The notes under the pieces were generated by a model, which made no database searches, was not told the DNA's origin, and worked only from the letters and a program-made list of their open reading frames with translations. From contig JAKAQM010000007.1 in NCBI GenBank assembly GCA_021822565.1, positions 1 to 51,661 on the forward strand: a stretch of DNA of 51,661 nt, written 5' to 3'. Source of the DNA: Actinomycetes bacterium (GTDB lineage: Bacteria; Actinomycetota; Acidimicrobiia; Acidimicrobiales; RAAP-2). Shown here in pieces: positions 33,839-40,596 of this stretch. A program made the translations under genes and the position numbers. The stretch's first letter is position 1, and every line of letters starts with the position of its first letter.

Positions 33839-34189
33839 ATGACGGTGACGACCGAGACCGAGGCTCAGCTGCTCGACGGGATCTGTGAGCCCCCGATGGC
33901 GACCGGCGAGGCAGCCGAGCTCGCCGAGGTGTTCCAGGCCCTTGGAGACCCGACCCGGCTGCGGATCCTCTCGGTGCTCGACACCGCGTGCGTGCCGGTG
34001 GGAGCTATCGCCGAGGCGACCGGGCTCCGCCAGCCGGCGGTCTCCCACCACCTGCGAGTGCTCCGTGACCGTGGGCTCGTACGGCCCGAGCGCAGAGGTG
34101 CCTACGTCTACTACTGCGCGGCGAGCGAGGCGCTGCGTCCCGCCATCGACGCGGCTCGTGGCCTGCTCGGGGACCGGAGGCCACGATGA
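33839..34189 (+). CDS. ArsR/SmtB-family metal-sensing repressor
   Basis: This 116-aa winged-helix protein has AEVFQALGDPTRLRILSVLD, recognition helix GLRQPAVSHHLRVLRDRGLV and wing RRGAYVYYC. Cysteines in GICEPP, DTACVPVG and YVYYCAAS could form a soft-metal site of the ArsR/CmtR kind. ATG 33839 is chosen: GGAAGGAGGAG lies just ahead and overlaps the earlier in-frame ATG at 33824. It is first in an operon with a glutaredoxin-like protein, and its stop overlaps that gene (ATGA). It probably derepresses this operon on metal or thiol stress. Confidence 0.92.
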   Translation: MTVTTETEAQLLDGICEPPMATGEAAELAEVFQALGDPTRLRILSVLDTACVPVGAIAEATGLRQPAVSHHLRVLRDRGLVRPERRGAYVYYCAASEALRPAIDAARGLLGDRRPR

Positions 34190-34587
34190 GCATCACGCAG
34201 CTCTACTGCCAGAGCGGCTGTGGGGCGTGCGCGACGTTGCACCGCTCGCTCGTCGCAGAGGGCGTCGAGGTCGAGACCCACGACATCAGCAGCGACCCTC
34301 ATGCCTACGACACGGTGACCTCGCTGGGCTATCGCTCCTTGCCTGTGCTTGTCACCCCCGAGGGCACGTCGGCGGCGGGAGCCGATGCCGGTGCGCTCGC
34401 CCGCCGGCTCACCTCCAAAGCCCAGGCATCCGCTGGCGCCAACCGTGACACCGCCCATGGCCCAACATCACCTGCCACGCCCGCCACCCCGGCGCTCCCA
34501 GGCCAGCTCGACGAGCCTTACCACCCCCACCATCTGGCCTCCGAGCCGTCTCGACCGGAGGTCGTAAGCAGAAAGGAGCGGTCATGA
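34186..34587 (+). CDS. Glutaredoxin-like protein with CxxC site
   Basis: This 133-aa protein has a thioredoxin-fold N-terminus with ITQLYCQSGCGACATLHRSL (the CGAC site, plus an extra Cys three residues ahead), THDISSDPHAYDTV and the cis-proline loop YRSLPVLVTPEG. This matches glutaredoxin/NrdH-like reductases. The last ~50 residues are a low-complexity Pro/Ala tail ending in a charged end, which is unusual. It is coupled to arsR by ATGA and probably reduces or transfers metal-thiol substrates in the cytoplasm. Confidence 0.85.
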   Translation: MSITQLYCQSGCGACATLHRSLVAEGVEVETHDISSDPHAYDTVTSLGYRSLPVLVTPEGTSAAGADAGALARRLTSKAQASAGANRDTAHGPTSPATPATPALPGQLDEPYHPHHLASEPSRPEVVSRKERS

Positions 34588-34922
34588 TGCCCACAGGATG
34601 GGGCTTCTTCCCCTGGCCGGTGCTGTTCGTGATCCCGATGGTCACCATGGCCGTGCTCATGGTCATCCGCCTCGCCCACCACGACGGTCCCATGGGACCC
34701 CGATGCGGGGTCACTGCGCCACCGGCTCGCTCGGCGGGTGAGGTGGCACCCCCGCTGGTCGAGGATCCGATGGTGGTTCTCCGGGACCGTTTCGCGCGCG
34801 GCGAGATCGACCTCGCAGAGTTCGAGGCCCGCCTCGAGGGGCTGCTGCGCACTGATCCAAGCGAGTCAGTACCCCGGTGGGGCCGGCCCGCCGCGGCCGC
34901 TTCGTCGGGGAGGACGCGATGA
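34584..34922 (+). CDS. SHOCT-domain membrane protein
   Basis: This 112-aa protein has one N-terminal membrane helix (FPWPVLFVIPMVTMAVLMVI), a linker, then a SHOCT motif (DPMVVLRDRFARGEIDLAEF, EARLEGLL). SHOCT domains mediate oligomerisation in short proteins. AAAGGAGCGG precedes two adjacent ATG codons (34584 and 34587). The first gives an overlap with the glutaredoxin stop. The His-Pro-Met-rich linker (LAHHDGPMGP) might bind metal, which is speculation. Confidence 0.85.
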   Translation: MMPTGWGFFPWPVLFVIPMVTMAVLMVIRLAHHDGPMGPRCGVTAPPARSAGEVAPPLVEDPMVVLRDRFARGEIDLAEFEARLEGLLRTDPSESVPRWGRPAAAASSGRTR

Positions 34923-35596
34923 GCCCCGCCTCGACCACGACCGATCCTGGCGCGTTGATCGCCGACCAGCGCGAGCACTGGGAGGCAACCCTGCAGGCGA
35001 ACCCCGAGATGTACGGGGCAGAGCCGAGCGAGCCGGGTCGCCACGCCGCGAGCCGGTTCACCACCGACGGCTTGTCCCGGGTGCTCGAGCTCGGGGCTGG
35101 CCAGGGACGTGACACGCTCGGTCTCCTCGCTGTCGGGCTCGAGGTCACCGCGCTCGACTACGCGGCCGGCGCACTGGAAGGGATCGTCGAGGCTGCAGGC
35201 GCGAAGGGGTACGCCGGGCGGCTTGCGACCGTCGCCCACGACGTCCGCCAGCCTTTGCCGTTCGCCGACACGAGCTTCGACGCCTGCTACTCCCACATGC
35301 TGTTCACCATGGCCCTCTCAAGCGACGAGCTCGCCGCCCTCGCTGCCGAGATCCGCCGGGTGCTGCGCCCCGGTGGGCTGTGCATCTACACCGTGCGCCA
35401 CGTCGGAGACGCCCACTTCGGCGCGGGACGTGAGCTCGGCGACAACATCTACGAGAACGGCGGGTTCGTCGTCCACTTCTTCGACCGCCAGCTCGTCGAC
35501 CGCCTCGCCGAGGGCTTCGAGCTCGAAGACGTGTCCGCCTTCGAAGAGGGCGGCCTGCCCCGCAGGCTCTGGCGGGTCACGATGCGCCGGTCGTGA
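34919..35596 (+). CDS. Class I SAM-dependent methyltransferase
   Basis: This 225-aa Rossmann methyltransferase has motif I VLELGAGQGRDTLGLLAVG, DYAAGALEGIVEAAG after the acidic residue, FDACYSHMLFTMALS and LRPGGLCIYTVRHV. It resembles TehB/thiol-methyltransferase-like enzymes acting on small molecules or metalloids, but the substrate cannot be read from sequence. ATG 34919 overlaps the SHOCT gene stop. The context suggests metal or metalloid detoxification. Confidence 0.88.
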   Translation: MSPASTTTDPGALIADQREHWEATLQANPEMYGAEPSEPGRHAASRFTTDGLSRVLELGAGQGRDTLGLLAVGLEVTALDYAAGALEGIVEAAGAKGYAGRLATVAHDVRQPLPFADTSFDACYSHMLFTMALSSDELAALAAEIRRVLRPGGLCIYTVRHVGDAHFGAGRELGDNIYENGGFVVHFFDRQLVDRLAEGFELEDVSAFEEGGLPRRLWRVTMRRS

Positions 35597-35889
35597 CCAG
35601 CCTCCTCAGGACCTGCTGGCAGCTGGGCTCTGTTGTCGCCGGAGCAGTCGCCGGGTCGGCCTCGACGGTCCTCACCTCGCCGGCGAAGGGTGCTGCCACG
35701 GTCGCTGCCCGATGCTGTCCGGCGCTGTTACCGGTCTGCCTCGATGCCATCTTCGCCAACCTCACCACCGAGCAGCGCAGCCAGCTCGCAACCACCATTA
35801 CCGCGGCACTCACCGCTGCGGCTGCCCGCCAACCAACCCGCGAAACCCCAACCATGAGAACGGAAGGCACAGACCATGACCAGCACTGA
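35593..35889 (+). CDS. Small Cys-containing protein of unknown function
   Basis: This 98-aa product starts at a GTG overlapping the methyltransferase stop. It has an N-terminal hydrophobic segment (LGSVVAGAVAGSASTV), then RCCPALLPVCLDAIFANLTT and EQRSQLATTITAAL. The P-x-CL-x2-(I/V)-x2-L-x4-R-x2-L pattern is shared with the Met-rich protein encoded at 36218, so the two may be related. No known family is recognised. Confidence 0.7.
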   Translation: MTSLLRTCWQLGSVVAGAVAGSASTVLTSPAKGAATVAARCCPALLPVCLDAIFANLTTEQRSQLATTITAALTAAAARQPTRETPTMRTEGTDHDQH

Positions 35890-36181
35890 CAACAGCCCAG
35901 CCACCGCGGAGCTGACCGACCCCCAAGCCGTCGCCACCGACGACGGCGTCGACCTGCTCCTCCCCCCGACAACGCCCCGCGACGTCCTCGACGTGTTCGT
36001 CGCCTCGTGCAACATCGGCCAATGCGACTGCGACACCACCTTCGTCTCGAAGATCGCCGCAGTCCGTCTGTTCGAAGAGCCCGACCACCTACGGGTGCGC
36101 ATCACGGGAGCGGTCACCCCCGAGGAGGTTCTCGCCGAGATGGTCGCCTCTGCCCCCGAGCTTCACAGCCCACAGTCCTGA
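35876..36181 (+). CDS. Small protein with a CNIGQCDCD cysteine cluster
   Basis: This 101-aa protein starts at ATG 35876, overlapping the previous gene by 14 bases. The central FVASCNIGQCDCDTTFVSKI puts three cysteines within seven residues, a plausible metal or persulfide site. It is followed by a small alpha/beta end (LRVRITGAVTPEEVLAEMVA). I do not recognise the family. The operon position suggests a thiol- or metal-trafficking role. Confidence 0.7.
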   Translation: MTSTDNSPATAELTDPQAVATDDGVDLLLPPTTPRDVLDVFVASCNIGQCDCDTTFVSKIAAVRLFEEPDHLRVRITGAVTPEEVLAEMVASAPELHSPQS

Positions 36182-36217
36182 CCGCCAGGTGTGGCAAAAC
36201 CAGAAGGAGCGTCCTTT

Positions 36218-36472
36218 ATGGATGACATGCGAACGATGATGGGCAACATGATGGGATCGGCAATGCCGCAGATGATGGACAAGATGTTCTCGGCGATGGC
36301 GCCCGAGCAGCGTGTCGAGCTCGTCACTCAGATGATGCCGCGGTGTCTGACGATGGTGCTCGATAGCCTCGACCAGCCCGGGCGTGAGCGCCTCGCCCGG
36401 GACATGATCGACTCGTTCACGAACCTTGCCGAGCACTACCTTCCCTCCACCACAGCGCCGGCGGGCAAGTAG
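36218..36472 (+). CDS. Methionine-rich small protein
   Basis: This 84-aa protein is preceded by AAGGAG at fair spacing. The first half is extremely rich in Met (MDDMRTMMGNMMGSAMPQMM, then DKMFSAM), and TQMMPRCLTMVLDSLDQPGR follows. Met-rich segments bind Cu(I) or Ag(I) in other proteins, so soft-metal binding is plausible. The C-terminal half shares a motif with the protein encoded at 35593. It is last in the operon. Confidence 0.75.
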   Translation: MDDMRTMMGNMMGSAMPQMMDKMFSAMAPEQRVELVTQMMPRCLTMVLDSLDQPGRERLARDMIDSFTNLAEHYLPSTTAPAGK

Positions 36473-36792
36473 GCAGCCACCCCAGACGACAGCAGCGCCA
36501 CCGAGGGGGCGAGCGAGCAGGCGTGATCGCCCGGAGCAGCTCGAGCTCGGAGGTGAGCTCCGTGAGTGTCTTGCCGAGAGCATCGGCTGGCTGCGTACGA
36601 AACGAAGCCGGGATGTGGCTGAACCTGTCCAGCCGCGTCAAGACGCCCCACAGGGTCCTGACCCGTACCCGTGCGCTTGGCTCCGGCCCGGCCGACCGGC
36701 AGCGGGCGGAATGCGCATGCAGGCGAAGTGGCAGGGAGCTCTGGCCGGGACGATGGCGGGCAGGCAGGGACAGGGTGTCAAGCCTGTAGGAG
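36473..36792. other. Intergenic stretch without a convincing gene
   Basis: These 320 bases lie between two convergent operons. A minus-strand frame contains the protein-like phrase DALGKTLTELTSELELLRAI but no start or ribosome-binding site, so it could be a remnant. I see no clear terminator hairpin with a T-run. Confidence 0.4.
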
Positions 36793-37482
36793 CTATGGCC
36801 TGGCCTGGAGGGCGACGAACCCGGCGCCGGCCACGGCGCCGTCGTGTGCGTCCTCTTCGACCGGGTCGTCGCTCGGGGCTTGGGTGAGGGTGGAGCAGGC
36901 GCCGGTGACCGTGAACCCGGCCGTGATGAGCATCTGACGGTGCTCGGCGAGGGTGAGGAACCGGGCGCCTCGGTAGAAACGGTGGCCGGCACGTCCCTGG
37001 GCTTCGTAGCGCCGTCCCCAGGCGCTGTTGTCGAGCGGCACCACGCCGGTGACGAGGCGGCCTGAGGGGAAGAGGACCCGACGAGCCTCGCCGAGTAAGG
37101 CGGCCGGATCGTCGGCGAAGCAGAGCGTGACGACGAGGACGACGGCCCCAAACGTGCGATCACCGAACGGGAGGCGTTCGCCGGCACCTTGGACGACCGC
37201 CACGGCGCGCCCAGCCGCGAGACGAAGTGGCGCCCGGGCAGGATCGAGGCCGGCCTCGAGGCCGAGCGCGGCGGCGAAGCGCCCCGATCCGACCCCGACT
37301 TCGAGGCGGGGACCGGTCCCCGAAGGCACGAGGCGGCGCAGGCAGCCGAGCTCGAGGTCAAAGAGCAACCTTCCCGGCGTGCTGTCATACCAGGCGTCGT
37401 AGCGCGCGGCGAGCTCCTCGAAGGCCGAGGCCCGATGCCGCCGTGGTTCCGGTCCCGCCTTTTGGGCGGCGGTCGGCTTCAG
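36793..37482 (-). CDS. Class I SAM methyltransferase lacking a canonical start codon
   Basis: A Rossmann methyltransferase shows motif I RLEVGVGSGRFAAALG, LPFGDRTFGAVVLVVTLCFA and VLFPSGRLVTGVVPLD. The family's conserved N-terminus (AFEELAARYDAWYDSTPGRL) is encoded upstream of TTG 37368, yet no ATG, GTG or TTG occurs between it and the TAG at 37485-37487. A CTG at 37482 is the only near-cognate start, giving 229 aa. Either CTG or re-initiation is used, or the gene has lost its start. It follows the DUF5320-like gene by 11 bases. Confidence 0.7.
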   Translation of the reverse strand: MKPTAAQKAGPEPRRHRASAFEELAARYDAWYDSTPGRLLFDLELGCLRRLVPSGTGPRLEVGVGSGRFAAALGLEAGLDPARAPLRLAAGRAVAVVQGAGERLPFGDRTFGAVVLVVTLCFADDPAALLGEARRVLFPSGRLVTGVVPLDNSAWGRRYEAQGRAGHRFYRGARFLTLAEHRQMLITAGFTVTGACSTLTQAPSDDPVEEDAHDGAVAGAGFVALQARP

Positions 37483-37493
37483 TGCCTACAGCT

Positions 37494-37736
37494 TCAGTGC
37501 CGCTCGGCGCCGAGGTCGGAGAGCTCGCTCGTCACCTCGGCAAGGGCCTCTTCGAGGTCGCGCCGGCGCTCTTCGAGCACCCGCTGCCGGCTCGTTGTCT
37601 CATCCTCACGCTCCAAGCGCCGGCCTCGCCCGCGGCTACCGCAACAGCCCGAACCGCCGCAGCAGCCCTCGCCATGGCCCCAACCGCGGCCCCGTGGGCC
37701 ACGCTCGACGTCATCTCGTCTCATCGTCTGGATCAT
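37494..37736 (-). CDS. DUF5320-like Gly/Cys-rich coiled-coil protein
   Basis: This 80-aa protein has a Gly-rich first half (RGPRGRGWGHGEGCCGGSGC) with four cysteines and a C-terminal coiled coil (SRQRVLEERRRDLEEALAEV, TSELSDLG). This layout matches DUF5320-type small proteins found beside PadR regulators and metal genes. The ATG overlaps the padR stop. The function is unknown; metal binding is possible. Confidence 0.75.
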   Translation of the reverse strand: MIQTMRRDDVERGPRGRGWGHGEGCCGGSGCCGSRGRGRRLEREDETTSRQRVLEERRRDLEEALAEVTSELSDLGAERH

Positions 37737-38221
37737 GGTGCTCCTCCTTCTTGGGTATCTGCTTGTTGGTCTTGTGAATCGTTTTCCTGGAACGTCTTGT
37801 CGCTGTCGAGAGATCCTCTGGGGACGCGTGCTGCGACGGCTTCATAGCGGGCGACCAGCGCGCCGATGCGCTCGAGTCGGGCTCGAAGCGACCCCACCCA
37901 GGCAGCGAGGAGGCTTGCGCCCTCGCCGGTGAGCTCGTAGACCCGCTTTTGGGGCCCAGGGGCCTCCTCGCTCCAGGACGAGGTGACGAGGCCCTCTTCC
38001 TCGAGGGCACGCAGGAGACGGTAGAGGTTGCCGAAGTCGACCCGGCCCTCGTCGACCAGCTCCTCGAGACGCTCGGCGAGCTCGTAGCCGTGGCTCGCCC
38101 CCTCGGCGAGCAACACCAGCACGGCCGGCTCGGCGAAGCGCTCGATGCGAGCCCGGACCTGGAAGCTGCCCGGGCCGACCCGGCAGCGGCACCGTGGTTG
38201 GCGATCGACCTTCATCGTCAT
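37733..38221 (-). CDS. PadR-family transcriptional regulator
   Basis: This 162-aa protein has a winged helix AEPAVLVLLAEGASHGYELA, ERLEELVDEGRVDFGNLYRL, LRALEEEGLVTSSWS and a wing with KRVYELTGEG, all classical for PadR. An N-terminal CRCRVGPG stretch adds two cysteines that might sense redox state or metal. The C-terminal tail is hydrophilic and low-complexity. Two ATGs (38221 and 38215) are possible. A dyad just upstream is a candidate autoregulatory site. It is divergent from the ArsR-rhodanese operon. Confidence 0.9.
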   Translation of the reverse strand: MTMKVDRQPRCRCRVGPGSFQVRARIERFAEPAVLVLLAEGASHGYELAERLEELVDEGRVDFGNLYRLLRALEEEGLVTSSWSEEAPGPQKRVYELTGEGASLLAAWVGSLRARLERIGALVARYEAVAARVPRGSLDSDKTFQENDSQDQQADTQEGGAP

Positions 38222-38235
38222 CAGAGTATAGGTGT

Positions 38236-38249
38236 CTTACACAGGTAAG
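38236..38249. promoter_or_regulatory. Dyad upstream of padR
   Basis: CTTAC-ACAG-GTAAG lies 15-28 bases before the padR start, in the padR/ArsR intergenic region. PadR proteins bind dyads close to their own promoters, so this is a candidate operator. Confidence 0.45.
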
Positions 38250-38300
38250 TGTGCACGAGCCCGAACGAGGGAGCCCTTGCGCTTCTCTCTTCACTCTGTT

Positions 38301-38310
38301 ATCTATAGAT
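38301..38310. promoter_or_regulatory. ArsR-type operator candidate ATCTATAGAT (second copy)
   Basis: Identical to the palindrome at 33797-33806 and only two bases before the ATG of the ArsR-rhodanese gene, so that mRNA would be leaderless or nearly so if this is the promoter or operator. Confidence 0.6.
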
Positions 38311-38312
38311 TT

Positions 38313-39056
38313 ATGGAATATGAGGGTCAAGTAGGAGGCCGGGCCGACCTCTACGAGCAGCTGGCGCGGATCGGCAAGGTGGTCGTGCACCCCAAGCGCA
38401 TCGAGCTGCTCGACCTGCTCTGCCAGGCCGAGCGCAGCGTCGAGGCCTTGGCGCAGGCGGTGGGGCTCAAGCTCTCGACTACGTCTGCGCACCTCCAGGT
38501 GATGCGCCAGGCCCGCCTCGTCGAGACCCGCCGGGAGGGCACCCGCGTCTACTACCGCGCGGCTGGCGAGGAGGTCTGCCGCTTCGTCACCGCCCTCAGC
38601 GACCTCGGACGAGCACGCCTGGCAGAGGTCGACCAGATCCTTCGCGCCATCGGCGCGAGAAGCGACAGCGCCGAGCGTGTGGGCCGAGCCGAGCTGCTCG
38701 AGCGCGCCCAGAGCGGTGCGGTCGTCGTCCTCGATGTCCGCCCCGCCGAGGAGTTCGCGGCCGGCCACATCCACGGGGCGGTCTCGCTGCCCCTGGAGCA
38801 CTTGGAGGCTCGCCTCGGCGAGCTCGACCCCGGCCTCGAGGTCGTCGCCTACTGCCGCGGCCCGCTCTGCCTGCTCGCCCCCGAGGCGGTCGCGACGCTA
38901 CGCGCCCGGGGGATGCGGGCGCGCTGCTTGGAAGACGGCTTCCCCGAGTGGCGCCAGGCGGGGCTCCCCGTCGACCGCGGCATTGGCACCGGTGCCAAGC
39001 AGCCTGCGGACGCAGTGCCCGCCGAGCACCTGGCGAACCGGGGACGGCTCTCATGA
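38313..39056 (+). CDS. ArsR HTH fused to rhodanese domain
   Basis: This 247-aa protein has an ArsR winged helix (LARIGKVVVHPKRIELLDLL, LSTTSAHLQVMRQARLVETR, REGTRVYYRAAG) followed by a rhodanese domain (VVVLDVRPAEEFAAGHIHGA) with the active loop AYCRGPLCLLAPEA. Such fusions are thought to sense or bind persulfide sulfur. ATG 38313 is chosen because upstream in-frame sequence crosses the palindrome and lacks a ribosome-binding site. The stop overlaps the cysteine desulfurase start (ATGA). It probably regulates this operon in response to sulfane sulfur. Confidence 0.92.
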   Translation: MEYEGQVGGRADLYEQLARIGKVVVHPKRIELLDLLCQAERSVEALAQAVGLKLSTTSAHLQVMRQARLVETRREGTRVYYRAAGEEVCRFVTALSDLGRARLAEVDQILRAIGARSDSAERVGRAELLERAQSGAVVVLDVRPAEEFAAGHIHGAVSLPLEHLEARLGELDPGLEVVAYCRGPLCLLAPEAVATLRARGMRARCLEDGFPEWRQAGLPVDRGIGTGAKQPADAVPAEHLANRGRLS

Positions 39057-40249
39057 GCACGACCGCGACCGACGAGGTCGTCTACCTCGACCACAACGCC
39101 ACGACGCCGGTCGCACCTGAGGTGCTCGAGGCGATGCTGCCCTACCTGCGAGGCGAGCTCGGCAACCCTTCGAGCGACCACGGCTTTGGCCGGCGCGCCC
39201 GCCAGGCGGTCGAGGAGGCACGAGCATCGGTCGCTGCTCTCATCGGTGCCCGGCCAGACGAGATCGTCTTCACCTCGGGGGGCACCGAGTCGAACAACCT
39301 CGCCATCCGCGGCGTCGCCGCAAAGGCGCCTTCGGATCGGCGCCGCATCGTGACCTCGGCAGTCGAGCACCCGGCGACCACGGCACCCTTGGCCTTGCTC
39401 GAAGGATCGGGATGGATGCTCACGCGTGTACCCGTCGCAGCGTCAGGGATCCTCGATCTTGCCGCCTCGCTCGCTGCCCTCGGCGACGACGTGGCACTCG
39501 CCACCGTCATGCTCGCCCACAACGAGACCGGCGCCCTCATGCCCGTCGCCGAGCTTGCTGCCGCCGCCCGGGCCCATAGGGCGCTCGTCCACACCGACGC
39601 TGCACAGGCGATCGGCAAGATCCCCGTCTCGGTCGAGGACCTAGGCGTCGACTTGTGCTCGATCGCCGGCCACAAGCTCTACGCCCCAAAGGGCGTCGGG
39701 GCGCTCTACGTCCGCCGGGGCACGCCGCTCTCGCCCCTTGTCGTCGGGGCCGGCCAAGAGCAGGGGCTTCGGCCCGGGACCGAGAACGTAGCCGGCATCG
39801 TCGGCCTCGGCGCGGCGTGCGAGCTCGCCAGGTCGCGCCTCGCATACGATTCGCCCCGGCTCGGCGCGCTGCGAGACGAGCTGCTGGCCACGCTCCGCGC
39901 CGGCGTCCCCGGGCTCGTCTGTCACACCCCGCTCGGTACCGCCTTGCCGAACACGCTGTTCGTCTCGTTCTCCGGCGTGCATGGCACCGACCTCCTCGCC
40001 CGCGCACCAGGCGTCGCCGCCTCGACCGGCTCGGCCTGCCACGCCGGCAACGAGAGCCCGTCGGCGACGCTTCTTGCCATGGGGGTCGCTCCCGAGATCG
40101 CCCTCTGTGCGCTGCGCCTGTCGCTTGGCCGCGACACGACCGCCAGAGCGATCGCCCTCGCCGCTGATCACCTAGTCGCCGCCTACCACCAGGCACGCAA
40201 CGAGCATCCCGTGCCCGATGCGTCTGAAAGAGAGGAAGCATCTCGATGA
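39053..40249 (+). CDS. Cysteine desulfurase (IscS/NifS type)
   Basis: This 398-aa PLP enzyme releases sulfur from cysteine as a protein persulfide. It shows VYLDHNATTPVAPEV, TSGGTESNNLAIRGVA, VEHPAT, HTDAAQAIGKIPV, the PLP lysine in SIAGHKLYAPKGVGALYV, RPGTENVAGIVGL and the catalytic cysteine in STGSACHAGNESPS. The context (rhodanese regulator, DsrE protein and sulfide-oxidase-like flavoprotein) points to sulfane-sulfur supply or detoxification rather than the housekeeping Isc/Suf pathway. Confidence 0.95.
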   Translation: MSTTATDEVVYLDHNATTPVAPEVLEAMLPYLRGELGNPSSDHGFGRRARQAVEEARASVAALIGARPDEIVFTSGGTESNNLAIRGVAAKAPSDRRRIVTSAVEHPATTAPLALLEGSGWMLTRVPVAASGILDLAASLAALGDDVALATVMLAHNETGALMPVAELAAAARAHRALVHTDAAQAIGKIPVSVEDLGVDLCSIAGHKLYAPKGVGALYVRRGTPLSPLVVGAGQEQGLRPGTENVAGIVGLGAACELARSRLAYDSPRLGALRDELLATLRAGVPGLVCHTPLGTALPNTLFVSFSGVHGTDLLARAPGVAASTGSACHAGNESPSATLLAMGVAPEIALCALRLSLGRDTTARAIALAADHLVAAYHQARNEHPVPDASEREEASR

Positions 40250-40596
40250 AGATCCTCGTCGTCTTGCACGACCCACCCTATGGCACCGAACGCTCCTACA
40301 ACGGGCTTCGCCTCGCCGGGTCCCTGGCGCGGCGCGACGGCGTCGAGGTGCGCGTCTTCCTCTTCGGCGACGCGGTCGGCTGCGCACTCAACAACCACAA
40401 GGTCCCTGACGGCTACTACCACCTCGACCGCATGGCGACCGCCGTCGTCCGCCACGGCGGGGAGATCGGCTGCTGTGGGACCTGCATGGACGCCCGGGGC
40501 TTCACCGACGAGCTGCTCGTCCAAGGCGCGTGTCGCTCCACCTTGGAGGAGGCAACCGACTGGACGATCTGGGCCGACAAGGTGGTGAGCTTCTGA
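40246..40596 (+). CDS. DsrE-family sulfur-carrier protein
   Basis: This 116-aa protein has the DsrE/TusD fold: ILVVLHDPPYGTERSYNGLR, VRVFLFGDAVGCALNNHKVP and the cysteine cluster EIGCCGTCMDARGF, with another Cys in QGACRSTLEEATDW. DsrE proteins carry persulfide on a conserved cysteine, so it is a likely acceptor for the desulfurase or the flavoprotein. It overlaps both neighbours (ATGA at the start, one base at the end). Confidence 0.93.
   Translation: MKILVVLHDPPYGTERSYNGLRLAGSLARRDGVEVRVFLFGDAVGCALNNHKVPDGYYHLDRMATAVVRHGGEIGCCGTCMDARGFTDELLVQGACRSTLEEATDWTIWADKVVSF

Noticed and set aside
32973-33842. A 289-codon plus-strand frame before arsR
   Set aside because: It is antisense to a recognisable transporter pseudogene and has no domain or ribosome-binding site.
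36473-36792. A minus-strand protein-like phrase (DALGKTLTELTSELELLR)
   Set aside because: No start, ribosome-binding site or extension; too short to assign.
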